From positions 22,209,108 to 22,273,107 of the forward strand of contig NC_092184.1 of NCBI RefSeq assembly GCF_043641665.1: DNA of 64,000 nucleotides. Direction: 5' to 3'. Numbering within the stretch: position 1 is the stretch's first letter; each line of letters opens with the position of its first letter. Both the position numbers and the translations under genes were made by a program. Shown piece after piece: positions 26,739 to 41,400 of the stretch. This DNA is from Enoplosus armatus (Eukaryota; Chordata; Actinopteri; Centrarchiformes; Enoplosidae). Below the pieces are notes generated by a model. It saw only the letters and a list, made by a program, of their open reading frames with translations, did not search any database and had not been told where the DNA came from.

Positions 26739-29700
26739 TTACGAGCATCATTAGATAAACATGATGACTGTGTAGATGTAATTACTGTTGAATCAACCAT
26801 AATTAGTGCCAGCCAAATGCAAGCAGGATTATAGACATGCTGCAGTACAAGAAAGGTACATCTTGTGCTAGTTTGGATGTAGATGTGGAGCATGATCTGC
26901 CCTATTTTTGTCCAGCAGTTTTTCAACCACTTAATCTTTGCTCCAGGTGAGGCTTGAGTTAAATTACACTTCATTCATTCACCCAACAACAGCAACAACT
27001 ACGTCCTAAAATCCTTTAAAGAGTTGATTGAAGAAGAATGTTTATTGTTTGTTAGATAAATGAATTTTTCAGAGGTGACTTCACTGTTCCTGGCAGAGCG
27101 CCCGGGCCAGAGAGAGTCACACAAACCACCACAGCTGCTGTATGTTCCAGCCAGTATTTACTGTGTATCAAAATAATGTCATTGTGTGGCGGACGCCGCA
27201 CTTTGGCTCGCTGGGAAATTTCTGCCGCGCGTTGTTTGTACCCGCTCAGAGCCAGAGGTTTGAATGCAATTTGACCTTGTGATTTCATTTCACAGCCCAG
27301 GCTGACTTCCTCGAAACCAACAGTGAAGGTATCAACAGATAGAGATCGAAACGTTTCATGAAAAATCACCCGTTTATCTGTTAAGTCAGAGTTGAAATTG
27401 ATTGCACAGAGGTACTGCTAACTGTCCAGCCTTGTTTCCAGTCTTCTCTTTGTATTTTTAAGGAGAAAAGACTGTGTTGCTCCCATTGGTTCCATCATTC
27501 TTCCTGTTTGTCTTTTGGCCTTTACTTCACTCTCCCTGGCCAGACGAGAATGTTGGTAGCGGACAATTCGGTGAAATCCTGAATTACATCCATTTAATTA
27601 CATACATGTTAATAAAAAACGTTGTGGTTATGGCAAATAAACTATGGTGAAGATGTTGTGGAGGGTTAGGCACCTAAAACACTTGATTATGGTCAAGGAA
27701 AGATCATGGTTATGGTTAATAAAAAGGCAAATGTAATGTCAAATCCCCAGCGATCTTTGAAAAACCCAGAAGGTTATTGAACAAAACCTATTTTATGAAT
27801 CTTCTAACCCATCTGGATGAAACAATATTCTATCTGCTGCACGACTGCACAAAGATTTATAAAACATTTCCCAAGTTACTGCTCTATTTCCTAATCCAAA
27901 CAAAGATGGTAGCCGATAATGACCTTGTTCATTTTTTATGACACAAGAAAAAAGTGCTGTTTTTGTAAGAGAATCATCTGTTAATAAACTTATACTATAA
28001 AATGAGCAAGGACGTGTGTCATTTCCAGCCACCATCTTTGTTTAGCTCTGTGACTCAAATGTAATATTAATACATGAGAGGCACAAGCCGGGGCAAGTCT
28101 GTGACGATCTCCTGCTACGCTCCCATCCACCACCCTGACCGCCACACCAACACTACCCACCCTGTGACATACAGTAAAGGACATACTTGTGCGTTGGCAG
28201 TGACTGTTTGGACTGTGAACATGGTTATTGGGGATACTGGGCTGTAATGTTTGATATTACACCATTCGATGACGATCTTATGCAAAGCACCTTCAAGTGC
28301 CTTGACTGCACATCTCATTGAACCCTCTTTCCACAGTTCCCTCTTCTGACTCACTCTCTCCATGACCTATTCTTCCTAAATTGTTTCTTTGCTTCCTCCC
28401 TCCCGCTGTCCCACTATGTGCTCCCCCTCCCCCTGCTTCCCTCCCTTCCTGGGTGGGAGTCGGTAGCAGTGACGTAGCTGTTGTTTCATCGCCACGGAGA
28501 CAGTCCAGGCTGCAAGGACAGCAGCTCCTCGTCTTTCCCTCTTTCTCTCACGGACACGCACACAGTTTTCCTCTGCAGACAGCATGTGAGTGTATAAGAC
28601 AGAGAGATAGGTGTCGTCATAGTGCCCATACAGAGCAGCTGTAGAGACCGCCCCAGGGACAGTGGTCTGAACAAGCTTTTCCTTTTCACAGGTCAGTGGT
28701 GGAAAGTGTGCGGCGTCCTCTTTACATCAGGCTGAAAGGAAACCAAGAGAAAGACCAATGCACGACAAAAAACATGTTTTTTTTCCTCCGTTTTTGTAAA
28801 CTCTCCCAGTCTGTCTTGGCTTATGATGCTCATTCAAACATTGTCCACCCTTGGTTACTGTGAGCTAACATACTGCAGCATTACGTACACAGGGGGACAC
28901 AGCAGTGCATTGTGTGAAAGCTGTGGAAAGAACTGAGCAGTAAGGGCTTTTCCTCTGGACAGTGGAATGAATATGGTTGAACAGGAATTTGGGTTTGGCC
29001 TGTGGTGACTGAGACTTTTGGCTGTGACTTTCCCCCTTTGTTTGGGTGTCTGAGAAATTGAGAGGCTATGAGCGTTGTTGATGAAATTCAACGGAGGAAC
29101 GGGCTAGAAACAGTTCTTTGCTACCTCTCATGGCTCTCCTCTTCAACAGCAAGCTGTTGCTGCGTCAAGTTTTATTATTTCACATTTTCATACTGTATGC
29201 AATTGAGAGTTGTTGTTTTTTTGCTGCTCACAACCCAGAGAATGGAGAACATGCTATTATGGTTCCTGCTAATGAAAGGAAAGAAGGAGCATATACATTT
29301 CACAGAAACTCTCAATTAAAACTCTCATCTTGTCCTCCCGTCCACTAAATCTGAAGTGATTTACAGCTTTCAAAAATACAGCTTTTGGTTTAACTGGTAA
29401 AAAAAAAATGGTATAGGTTCTATTTGTCAGTATCAAAATAAGCATTTAACCAGATATAACAAGGTTCACATCATGTTTACATGCAGAGCAAAACGAAAGG
29501 TTTCCACGTAATATGGTTATGTGGCGAGATATAGGCTATATATGACTATTCACATCCAGCAAGTTGTACTGGAGTAGGTTGGTCGATGCAGAGGCAGAGA
29601 GAAAATGTGGTTTTAAGTGCATTCTGCAGAGAGGGTCTAGTGCATCTGTGCTTTTTTTCCTGTTCTTTTCTCTTCACTTCTTCATAAACTTTCCTGATCT

Positions 29701-32700
29701 TGATCATATATTCGGCATGAGAGGTGTCCATCACAAAGTGTCCTATCTGAAGTTGTTCAGCTGAGGTATCTGGGGTTAAGCTAATCCCCCTGCTGTCTCC
29801 CAGTGGCAGCTCGACCTTTAACATCTGGGATCATTAATGTGCACTCATGCTTCTGAGTACGCTGCAGAGAAAAAGCATACAAGAGGAGAAGAGGCTTCTA
29901 TAGCTCCAAAGTACTTCTCTTAAAGTCTCCTTGGCAGCTCCTGGGACTCCAGAGAGCATATCAAAACAGCAGAGAGCCATCTGATACTTCGCTACATATT
30001 TCCAACTGGCTCTCACTTTGACACCGTAAATTATATTACAAGTTAAAACTAAAAATTGGACTGTTTAGTAAGTTAATGGCTCTTGGTTTAAACTACGCTG
30101 AAGGCCTTCGGATATGTACGAGACCGAGACCAACACCGACGGTGAAAAGCAAAACTAATTGTAAACTCTGTACTGTAATTATGTTTCCTTATGCAATGTA
30201 CTTTTTTGTGTTTTTAATAGTTACAAGACGACAATGGTGTTTTTCACAAACAAAATTTTTTTTTTCAGGATAAATTCATTGTTGGTTTTAGTTTCTAATT
30301 TTACAGTGTGTATGATAGTGTTATTCTTCAAAATGTTTCCTTCATTTGCTCCTATTCCTTATAAGTTTCTCTCCATTAAGACAAAAGGAAGACATGTGAC
30401 AGAAAAGAAATGTAGGAAATGTGAACTTCTTGAAAAATGAGACAAATAGTGGCATAAACACTCACTTAAACAAGGGAAGGACAGTGTATGTAGCCTAATC
30501 AAAGTCCTGTGAAAGTGCACTTTGCGTGCAAATTGGGACAGTTGACCTTTGATCAAACTTGGAACATTTTGGTGAACATCAATGAATCAACCTTGTTCAT
30601 TCCTCATTTTTTCCTCTCCTCTCCAGGAAACAGGAGCTGCTGAACATTTCCAACGTCCCTCTGGGAGAATGTCCCCCCTCACCGCCCCGCACTGCGCCGC
30701 CCAGCATGAAGGTAGGACACACACACACACACACATTAATGTGCACGTGCACACATATGGTGGCACATACATGTGTAGACGCGCACATTTTTAGATCGAT
30801 ATCGATTTACTGACTTTTTCATTGACACATTTCACCCTTTAGACCTTTAGGCCTGTTAGAAAATCGATTGATTCTGATTATCGTCATTGAGAAATCTCTT
30901 TAGCAAGCAAAGCAGTTTACAGACAGTGACTGCAGTGTCACAACAACCTGAAGTTAACAACTTGATATACATTATATAACTACATTTAAAGCAAATTAGG
31001 GTTTTAACACGTTATGATCTTGTTTTATGTCACAACATTTACCATTTTTTATAATCCATGGCACTATTTTTCTTGTCTTCCCTCTTTTCGCTGTATATTC
31101 TGTCAGCTTGAATTTTGATGAAAAACTGTAAATATTCATTTTGCATCAATCTGAATATCTACAGTATGTACATAGATTCACTGCATTAAATTAGTTAAAT
31201 TCATACTCTACAACTCGGACACCCTGTATGATTTTTGCCATATAATCTCAAGGTCATGAAGGCAATCAAAATCCAAATATTGCTCTCAGAGAGAGTGACA
31301 TCATTTTCTTCTCAGTCCAGGCGTCGAGTGATGTTATCCTTTTTTTCCTCCAGTGTCTGCTTGATATAAATGCTGATATTTGTTGAGTTGCCTCTGGAGG
31401 CAGGGAGACATAAGAGATGCAAAGCTCATGGAGAAACTGAACTGTGCTCTCTATAGTGTGTAATGTTAAGTTGTGAACGTCACCACTGACACTAACATAG
31501 CTCACATTTTTATATTTTTACTTTTAACTTCTTTGTGTCTACTCATACTATTACTCTGCTGTTATTGTGGTTAGAGAAGTAACCTTGGCCACCTTGGCTG
31601 GCACATGATACTGTCAGCATACATGATCTCACTTGTTTTTATTTCCCCTCATTAGACTACTTTTATTTGCAGTTCTGGTATGACTTGGAGTCTTTGGGGT
31701 GGGTTTCCTTTTGCCACTAAAAAGTTGTGTTATTAAAAAGGAATTGCAGTGGAATTATCCTGTGGTGTATATATCAGTTTGTGACCAACTACAGTAGGAA
31801 AAGGTTTGAAGCTTTGTTCTCAGGCTAATGGTATCCTGACCACAAACTGTCAAGTTCAATCAAACTCAAGGGAAACTTTGGCCGGAGCTGTGACTCGGCA
31901 AATTGAAAAGAAACATCAGAGCAAAACCAAACTGAATATGAACACAAATTAAATGCATCCTCTCTCTCAGGTGTTGAAACACTGATGCTTGTAGTGATGT
32001 ATTATTGTGCTGCACACACAGAGAAAGCATTTTACTATTTATATGAGATTGTTAGGTGTGACGTTTTCAGACTTTCATCACTCATGCTGCCTTGCACTTG
32101 CACTACAGCTGAATAATTCTTCCTTTTTCCTCCAGCATGATTAAAGAGGAGGCAGATTAGCAGGCCGATATACAGGAAATACACGACAGCTCCTGCAAGA
32201 GGGAGTCACTTTCTGCAGCATGTCACCTTGAACTAAGCCGTCATTATTGAATCTGCTGCAGACAACACAGACGCCGATACAAGACTATCCAAGTTTGACT
32301 GCAATGTGTATGAGAGAAAAAAACGTGTAGAATAAACCACAGGTGACGATGTACAGTGGCCTAGAAATTATTTTAACATTTAAATTATATACAACGTTGA
32401 CCTTTGCCCTGCTTCTCAGATTGGTAAGCACATGAAACGTTCACATCTAATTGCACAGACTCCATGTCGTTGCGACACAACGTAGTTATTGGCATTGCCC
32501 TTCTAACACAGAGGCCATAAAGACGAGTCTCCTGGGACGCCACACTGGCACATGTACCACTGCACAGTACTGGAGCTGCTGATCTGCTGTTTGGTGTATG
32601 TTCTTCACAGAAAGGTTAAGAAAATAAAGTGAGGACATTTTGTCTTTCCTTTCATCTTTAAGAGGGGTGAGGACAGGCGTGTCTGTGTGTGCTTTTTTTC

Positions 32701-35700
32701 AGGCATTTCATTCTGTGATTTTTGCACTTGGAAGTGACTCACACTGTGCTTAATATTAACAGTCAACCTTCAAAGACACTGCAGCTGACGCAGCAAAACA
32801 AATCTTAGACAGTTCTTGGCCCACGTGGCTGATCTATTGTGTGTGTGTCTGTGTGTGTGTTTTGTAGACACATACACACTGGAATGACGTGTTTTGACAA
32901 ACGATTCAGTTTGCTGCCTGACTTGACTTTCCTGTTTAAGCCTTGAGGCGTTTAAGGGCAAAATAGAGATGAAAAAGGAGTGAGAGGGAAGTCACTTTCT
33001 AAATGTATTCGGGAGGTAAGAATAAGGGGAAGACAGACACACAGAGGGTTTAGATGTTTTAGCCGCTGTTGTTAAGGTAAGTCTGCATTTTGACTCAACA
33101 ACTTGATGTGTGTCGCTGTTTTCAGATCAAAGTGTGTGGCTAAGTGTGTAAGTTAACTCTCCATCTGCAATGAATCTACTTCAGGTATCAACTTACTCAA
33201 AACTGAACTCAAAACTCTTTAAATGTTGTCTTCCATTCATCACTTTACTGCTCAGCAGCATGTTGATTACCGACTGTCTACTCTGACTCACCGGATGTAG
33301 GCTGCTGGGATAAGTCTCTCTCCCCCTCCGCTATCTGCGCGTTACTGTTTTCAAAGTCCCCGTCGCTACCTGAAACAACAACACCAACAACCTCCGAGCT
33401 AGCAGCCTACACGCTGAAAATGGTTAGGATCGTTGGTGATTTTAACGGGTCCAGTGAGCTCCTCCAGAACTAAAGTATATGTAGGCTTCACCGTCGCTGC
33501 ATCCTGGGCTCAGCGCCGCCCAAGACGGTTGTGATTGGTTTAAAGAAAAACAAACAAGCCAGAGACTACCAACTGTCCAGTGAACTATATAGTATGCTTA
33601 GTGTGAAAAAGCTGACACTTCAGTGTCAGTTACAGCTAATATAATTTCCATGTGCTCAAAACATAATGACGTATTGACGTAAATATTCTGTACCCACAGG
33701 GCTTAAAGTTCAGAAAGGCATTTGGCAGTTCCGGTATCAGCCTCTCAAGAATTAGCTGGCTTTAATTTCAAAACATGTTATATCTAGTTTGGGAATATTT
33801 TACACCTTCACACCCCTCAGTCAGAGTAAGTGAAATAACTGTAGAAACAGTCCGGTATCCTATAGACGCTGCATCTCTGAAACTTCTATGGTTTTATGTC
33901 GTATTTATAGCAGGTTAACTCCCACATGTACAGTGTTTCACAACCACATTCCATAACCCAGGGACCAAGCCAAAACAGTATTGACTGATGCATCAAAAAA
34001 ATATGTGTGTCAGTGCAAATATCAGCCAGCGTTCCAGGTTTTTGACAGAGCTGTGCTACAAGGATTAATCCGCGGTTCACATGCGGACCGTTACTGTATA
34101 TCTGATAGCCATCCCTTCATCCACCCGTCACCTTTTAGACCCAGAGAAGGAGTTGTGTTGTGGGCGGGAGAGAAGAGTCTGTGGATCTACCATCCGGTCA
34201 TGCTAGGACAATGCTAACTTTGGCTGAGGTATTTTGAACAAAGCCGTCTCATGTTGCAAACAGAGCTGAACTGCACTCAACTAGAAACAACATGAAGCGA
34301 CTGTGGATATTATTAGTGGATATAATAAGAAGAGCGTGACACCCATGTTACCCCTGTCAGTTTGACTCACCAGGACTAAACAGAAGAGAAAAGAAATAAA
34401 TCGACAAATCATGAAAGCAAGTTTAGCTTGTTCCCGTATAATTCCTTTCCCCAATAATTTAACTTTACCAAAGATTCTAATTGAAGTGTTTTTGATAATA
34501 TTCCTTTAATCCTGAAGATAACATGATGAGACATGGAGGCCACTGTCCCTGTCTGTGACTTATCATCATTGCTGTCAATGTGCGGATGATAATGTTCATG
34601 ACTTTACTTGAATACGTGTGAATTCTAGCAGCCAACGAGTGTCAGTCAGGCAGGCAGGCGGGCAGGCAGCTGGTCTAATCTGCCTGCGGTCTGTGGTCGC
34701 CCCAGCGGGTTGCCATGGGAGATAAGAGATGCAGATGTTGTTGCTGGGCTAGAGAGAGAGAGAGAGAGAGAGAGAGGCGAAACACAGAAAGAGAGAGAAA
34801 GCAGGAGAAAGTAAAGGAAACAGAAACCGGACAGAGAGGAAAAGAGAAAACATAATAAAGCGTTTGGAGAGAAGAGAGGACAAATGAGCGCAGTGAGACA
34901 CTTTGATAAAAGAGACAGAACAAAGTGCAAGGACAGAAAAGTGACATCCAGACAGACATCCAGGTCTAGGTCCTGTTTTAGATTGACAGCGAAGCAGAAA
35001 GACAGATAGGAGTCTTGTCTGGTCACTGTAGGGGATCTAGATGATGATTGAACACAATGTCAGCGCAACAGGATCCCACTCAAAGACCGCCGGGACAAGC
35101 TGCATCAGTGTGTCTCTTAAACCGTCACGGTCAACTATTTATGAGGACGTGCCGCTCACATCTTGATAGATTAAAAGAAGCTAAGGTTTCAAAAGCTGCT
35201 TTTCAGGAATACATCTCCTCACTTCCACTTGTCACCCTCTTATGATCACACACACACACACACACAACCACAACCACCTCCTGGTAACGTGCAGGTGGCT
35301 GAGAGCACATGTCGACTGCCAAAGTTGTTATCTAACAGATATAGACAGCTGTGCTTATTGTTGGTCTGGCTGTCTGGTGTTGACTCTGCATGTCCAGCCA
35401 CAGCACTGTATCAGCTTACAACAACTTTAACAGGGTTAATATTAACTTCTTGATAAGCTCTGCATGTGTGTGTGGTTCTGTCGGCAGTTGGAGTGGTAAT
35501 GATAGATTTTTCACTTAAGTGCAGGGTGTCTGGAATAACATTAGCTTTTTTTTGTACAGTCATAGTTTCCATTTTTTACTGCTAGAATCATAGAGTCATT
35601 GAAAAGGCTATAAAACACCAGTTTAACACCAGACTTTCCTTTTTAAGGAGCTACGGTTTATTGGTAAGGCATTTATTTCCCGGTTCATTCTTGCTTTGTA

Positions 35701-35977
35701 TTTAATGGTGCTGTACAGTGTGCAGCACCCAGACTGGTGCAAGTGTGATAGTGCATGTTAGTGTGTGGTATTGGCTGTCAAAGTCATGATTTTTAGTTTT
35801 CAATGAAAGTGGGTCCTTTTCTTTTTTTCCATTGGTTCCATTGTGATTCATCAGCAGTGAACTGTTAAGTAGCCACTTAAAGAGGAAGCATAGCACTGCT
35901 GCTTTTCTGAATTTCTTCCTTTAAACCAGACTTTTTGTTGAACAGGAAGTTTAATTCTCTGCCATGAATTGACATCT

Positions 35978-36052
<75 letters not shown>

Positions 36053-38398
36053 CCTAAACCACCCTGCACACATTTACACATAATATATATGGGCCAAAAT
36101 GTAAAAACAAAGTGTGTGCTACTTTCTGAGGAAGTGGTTGCTTATCAGTGTGTGTGCATGTGGGTGTGAGAGGCTGCTGGGAAAGTTTCTCCCCTGCCCT
36201 GCCCTGTTGACACAGCTAAGTTTATACTGTGTGCAGCGAGCTGGCCGGCAAGATCTGCTGCTGTCAACACCAATGTTACCGATGTAAGACCTTTAAAATC
36301 CAGACATTTTGGTTTTGCTGAGTGTCGAAACACTTCTGTAAGGTGTAAATTTGAGCCAACAAGAGGGCGATGACTGAGCTGTTGTACTGAAAAACATTTG
36401 TTTGATGTCAGTGGATTTTGGAAATCAAAGTTTAGCAGCGTTACACCTTGTTTTACATGTTTTGTAATGCTCTTCTGTGTGTTTCAGTCTGCAGAGTTCT
36501 TCGATATGCTGGAGAGGATGCAGGTATGAAATTCTCATGAATTCTTGTCTTTCCTGTGAATCCAGTTTCTTTCTCTACAGTAATCCTGTAGTTTGTACCA
36601 TTGAGCAAAAGATGCATATGTGCAGTGTAACTGGACAAAACTTTGAACAGACCATGAACACACTGTGATCTTTGACCACAACCAGATTTAACATATACAG
36701 GGATGAGACAGACATTGATGATCCTTTCAGTGTAGGTCAACCCGCAGGGTCCAGTCTGTTGCTCAGATTGGATAATGGTCATGCTGGGGGGCAGAGAAAA
36801 ATAGCACTTGAAAGATCTGGACTGGCATAACTATTTCCTCCTTTTCTGTATGGAATTCATTCAATTCATTGATTTTTTAAAGTCTGTCTCTCTCTGTATG
36901 CAACCACTTTGTGCCCTCCACGGGCCCCTAAGGGTACGTAGGCTTTGAGTAGTCTGGGGACAGATGGGGATATAAAAAGGGAGAGGAGGAGGAGAAAGAA
37001 GGTGGGAGGATAAATGAAGGGCACAGAAAAAGAAGGATCTCCAAGATGTCTGAATTGGGCAGTCGTACCAGGTCTAGGTTCATAAGTTGAGAATAGAATG
37101 ACCGTTACTTTTATGCAGCTAATCAGACTTGCTTTGCATAGATATAACCAGAGTCCAGCAGAATTGACGAGTCACTGAAAGAGAAAGTTAGTTTTATGCA
37201 GCAACCCATGAACGAGGCACATTAAACTACCCAAAAAAGAAATGGTGAAAGCTCTACCACCTCCCCCACACAAAGCCTCTAACTTTTCTTAAAGGATTAG
37301 TCTGCTTATATTCTGTACTGTCTTATTATCAAAAATCCCTTAATTGAATTGATCCTAATAGCAAGTATTGCTTGTGTAGCCAAAGCCTGATATAGTTTAT
37401 CCTTCTGTGCCATAAACCTCCATTGTTCCAAACACTTCAATGAGCTGGGCTGTTGCTCTGAGTGACATGTTGCTTTATTAGAATAAACATGGGCACTGTA
37501 GTTTAATTTAAGTCAATCCCACATACACCGTCCTGCTGCTGTAAATACTCACTAGAGCATCAAATGTGTATTAATCCGCTGCTGTAAATAGTTCCCCATA
37601 ATGCACTATTAACCACGTTTAAGTATTGTTTGTTTAAAACTACAGTGCCTGACTGTTTTAGCGATTTTGAAAAATAAAGCTATATATTTCAGTAGGAATG
37701 AGTAGGCTTGTGGTTGAGTGCCACAGACAGGGTAGGGAAGCTGAAAAGTACTGAGTAGGACTAACATATTCTCGTTCCTGATCTTTTTATGCTGACAATA
37801 AGAAAAATAAGGCCAGCGTTTTCCCTTAATTTTGAAGCATGATTTCTGCTCAATAAGGAGAAAGGTAGAAAGACGCTGCTCGGGGAGACGCAGCAGGAGA
37901 GGCTGACTGAAGATATCAGTAGAGTTATTTGGAAAGTGTGACTGGTGGATGACAGTCGGGCAATGCAGCCTGATGATCAAACAGTCTCACACGCACACAC
38001 ACACACAGAGAAAACGTGCACCTCATCCATCTTTTCTGAACTTCAGCTTGCATCGACCTGCTCTCTTGAGCTGTAAGTCCACATTTGGAACCAAGTGTTC
38101 AAAGTGTGCTGTAATCTGGATGGCGCTGATGAAGGTCACCTTTTTGATCCCAATCTCTTCTTCTGCCTCTCCTAACTTCACCCCTCTCCACCTCTACCTC
38201 CTCCCTCTTCCTTTGTCCTCTCCTCATCTTTGTCTCTCTGTCTATGACTGAAAATTAAAGCCTCTTAAGAGCGTCTTTGTGATCAGTCTCCCATTGTGGA
38301 CAACGACTCCCCCGTGACTGTAACAGCTGCTCCATCAATATGCACTCAGACAGACACACACCACTACAGACAAGACTGAGAAGTGTGTGTGTGAGCGC

Positions 38399-38444
<46 letters not shown>

Positions 38445-41400
38445 TGGGGTCCATGAGTGTGTACTTGTAGCATTCAAACAAGTGCTGTTGGGTTCTTGGT
38501 ATGATAAGAAGTGATGGTAGTGGTGTGTATGTTCGGCACTCTGAATCCCCACACACACACGTTCATTTCCTCGCGTCTATGCTCAGTCATGTAGACGAGC
38601 AGTTCCACTGGGCCTGTACCATAATTGGCCAATTTACTCTGTGTCTTCCAGACTTTCATATCTGCATATATACACAAAACACTGCAGACTGAAAAAGGCC
38701 TCGGCCTGCGTCTCAGTGCTGCTGTGTCCCAAAAAGAGGCAATAACGAATGAGGAAAGGAACACTTCAGTGAGAGAGGATGACTAAGTGTCTGTATTACC
38801 TGTGTGTGTGTGTGTGTGCAGGGAAGTGCATTAGCATGTATGACTCACTCAGTTGTCATCTGGCAACAGAGACAATGAGGTCTGAAAAGCGAGAATGCCA
38901 TGTTCCAGGACAGTTTTAAAATGCACAGAAATACACGGAACTTGCTTTTTTTTTTACCCTTGTGCTTTTCCGTCCTCACGCTGCGTACGGACACTAATAA
39001 GGTCCCTAAAACTGAAGAGACCAAAAAATGGAAGGTGTGACCATACACCAGACACATACCTGTACACATCTCATCAGTTTGTGTCCCATGTCTCTGCATG
39101 TTTTCCATCACCACCGCTTCATCATGCCTCCTGATTTGCTCTGTAGTTGTTCTTGTCTCATCTGTCAGCCTGTTCTGAACATGCCTGTGAACGCTTTTCA
39201 AATTCTTCTCAGGGCTCTTAAAGTACAAAATCAATAGCCTCCTGATCTGATTGATTATAAGTTGAATGAAGTCCAACTGTCAATTGATCCTCTCTGGACT
39301 GCCAGTATCCTGACTCCTGCTGCTGCGGAATACAAATGACTGGCTGTCCGTAGTGCTGCGCTCTCAGCGGTGCAGACGGGCCTCAGCAGTATTTAGAGGT
39401 CGCAGGCTGGAGCTGTGCTACGCTAGCAGACTGACAAACTACTACAGGCTCTTAACCCCAGGGGCTGCTGAATCAAAACAGCTCTGACATCATCAAGGGG
39501 TGACGCACCCTCATTGATGTTTGTTGATGACTGTGCATTTCAGGCTGTTGCATCATCATCATTTGGCATGATACGCTGTGTTACCTTTCTGCTCTCGTGG
39601 CTGTGCTTGCAACTGTGTCATTGTGGTGAAAGTCAGTGAAGTTCACTTATGTTGAAATGAGTCCTTCTAACTGTGTGTGTGTCCTCTTTTTTACAGGATG
39701 ACTATATCCCCTACCCACGGATAGAAGATGTGAGTCATTTCTCACTCACATAATACACTTATAACACACATTTACACCCTTCTCATGTGGAACCGCTAGC
39801 TAGGAGTGTTTCCAACAATAGATAATATATTTAAAGTTTAAGTACTTTGCATTTTTATTATTACATGCTTAACAAGCTTGCCTTATGAAGGTGCAATTCT
39901 GGAGAATATGTCCCAGAGCTATTATATTTTATTATACTTCTGCTTTTATCTACCGCCCTTCCTCCCTGCTGCGCTTCTGTCCAAGGTCTTGGAGAAAGGT
40001 GGTCCATACCCCCAGGTAATCCTGCCACAGTTCGGAGGTTACTGGATTGAGGATGTGGAGGCACCAGCAGGGACCCCCTCCTCCTCAGAGTCCAGTTTCT
40101 GTGAGGAGGAGGAGGGAGGAGAGGGCATGAGCCCTGGTGGGGGGCACAGCTACCGTCTGGAGTGTAACAGCACAGCCCGCGCATACCGCAAACACTTCCT
40201 AGGCAAGGTTAGCGTGTGTGTGTGTATTCATGTCAGTTTCACTATGTATTTAGCAGGGAAGAAGCAGTTATTGTGTCTGTCTCTCACACACCCTCCTTTC
40301 TACTCTCATACATCCAGGAACACATGAACTATTATTGCACTGGCAGCAGCATAGGCAACCTCATCATGTCTCTGAAACACGAGGAGGCTGAGGGACAGGA
40401 GTTCCTACGCATCATGCTCAGGTACAAAGACCGAAATGTCTAATATGATGAATGACATACCAACACTACATCCTTAATGTTGAGTTTCACTCACAATCCA
40501 TGTTTGTCACGAGTCCAGGCCATTAGAGTCCGTCTTCGTCTGTGTTGTCTGATTTGTTTTTGCGATTTTTCTTCTTGTTCCTGTCAGTGATGGGCCATAC
40601 CAGAAATGAGTGTTTTTAATCCAATGCCAATGTCTACCATACCAATAATAATAACAAGACTAAGAGTCTACAGCCATGCTAGCAGCTCTGTGAGGCTGTA
40701 CAGGTATAATGTTTACCATGCTCACCATCTTAGTTCAGTGTGTTAGTGTGCTAACATTTGCTAATTAGCAATAAACACAAATACAGCTGAGACTGATGGG
40801 AATGTCATAGTAGTTGTTTGGGTATTTGGTCATAAACTGAAGTATTGGTAAAATTGAAATTTTGACATTTTGAAATTTTAGATGAAAAATGTCAGAGGAT
40901 CATCAAAGTGATTGCAAATCATCGTGAGGTAAACATAAATGTCTTTACCAAATGTTATAGCAATCCATCCAACAGTTGTCACGACATTCCAATTAAAGTC
41001 ACAAATGTCAAATTCATGGTGGTGCTCGAGTAAAAGTCAAATCCAATAGTTAGATATTTCAGTGTGGACCAAAGTGGTGGACCAACTTACTGACAGACAA
41101 ATTGGTTTGGGCTTTACTCCTCCCTCTTTCTTCCTCTTTTGTTGCAGCTCTTTATGGTCTTCATCATGATTAACTGAACAGATTTGTGGTGCTTTAGTGG
41201 GCAGCTTTCCTGCCACTATCGCAGTTGGTGACATTTTAATTAACAGGCGAGAAAAACAATGAACTAATGTGATGTTTGCGATTGGCCGTTGTGGGCGCTG
41301 CAGAGGGGACTGTAGCCAGGTGATGGCTAATCTCCTCTTTGACAGTTGACAGCGATGATACCAGTAATATCGCCAGTATCGACACATTGGATATCAATCA

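Larger units (their letters stand above)
15383..30626 (+). other. rap1gap2 intron 1
   Basis: This is a 15.2 kb intron if the 15243 exon is used. It contains an L2-type LINE remnant (19,720-20,660), an interstitial telomere-like repeat (16,444), several (CA)n tracts, interspersed repeats near 21.4 and 25.5 kb, and the candidate alternative promoter at 28.4 kb. No other coding exon was recognised. Confidence 0.6.
30712..39696 (+). other. rap1gap2 introns 2 and 3
   Basis: These introns flank the 36-base exon at 36,488. Apart from microsatellites at 34,751, 35,980 and 38,400, I see nothing I can name. A GC-rich stretch at 39,290-39,500 looks like an old repeat or unassigned sequence. Confidence 0.6.

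Noticed and set aside
36560..36670. IEQKMHMC frame as the missing GoLoco partner exon
   Set aside because: The acceptor-like CTCTACAG at its start leads into TAA in the required phase, and the frame ends in a stop without a donor.
38821..38878. Segment between a GTGCAG acceptor and a GAG/GT donor as a rap1gap2 micro-exon
   Set aside because: Its 58 bases would shift the frame, and the required frame ends in TGA.
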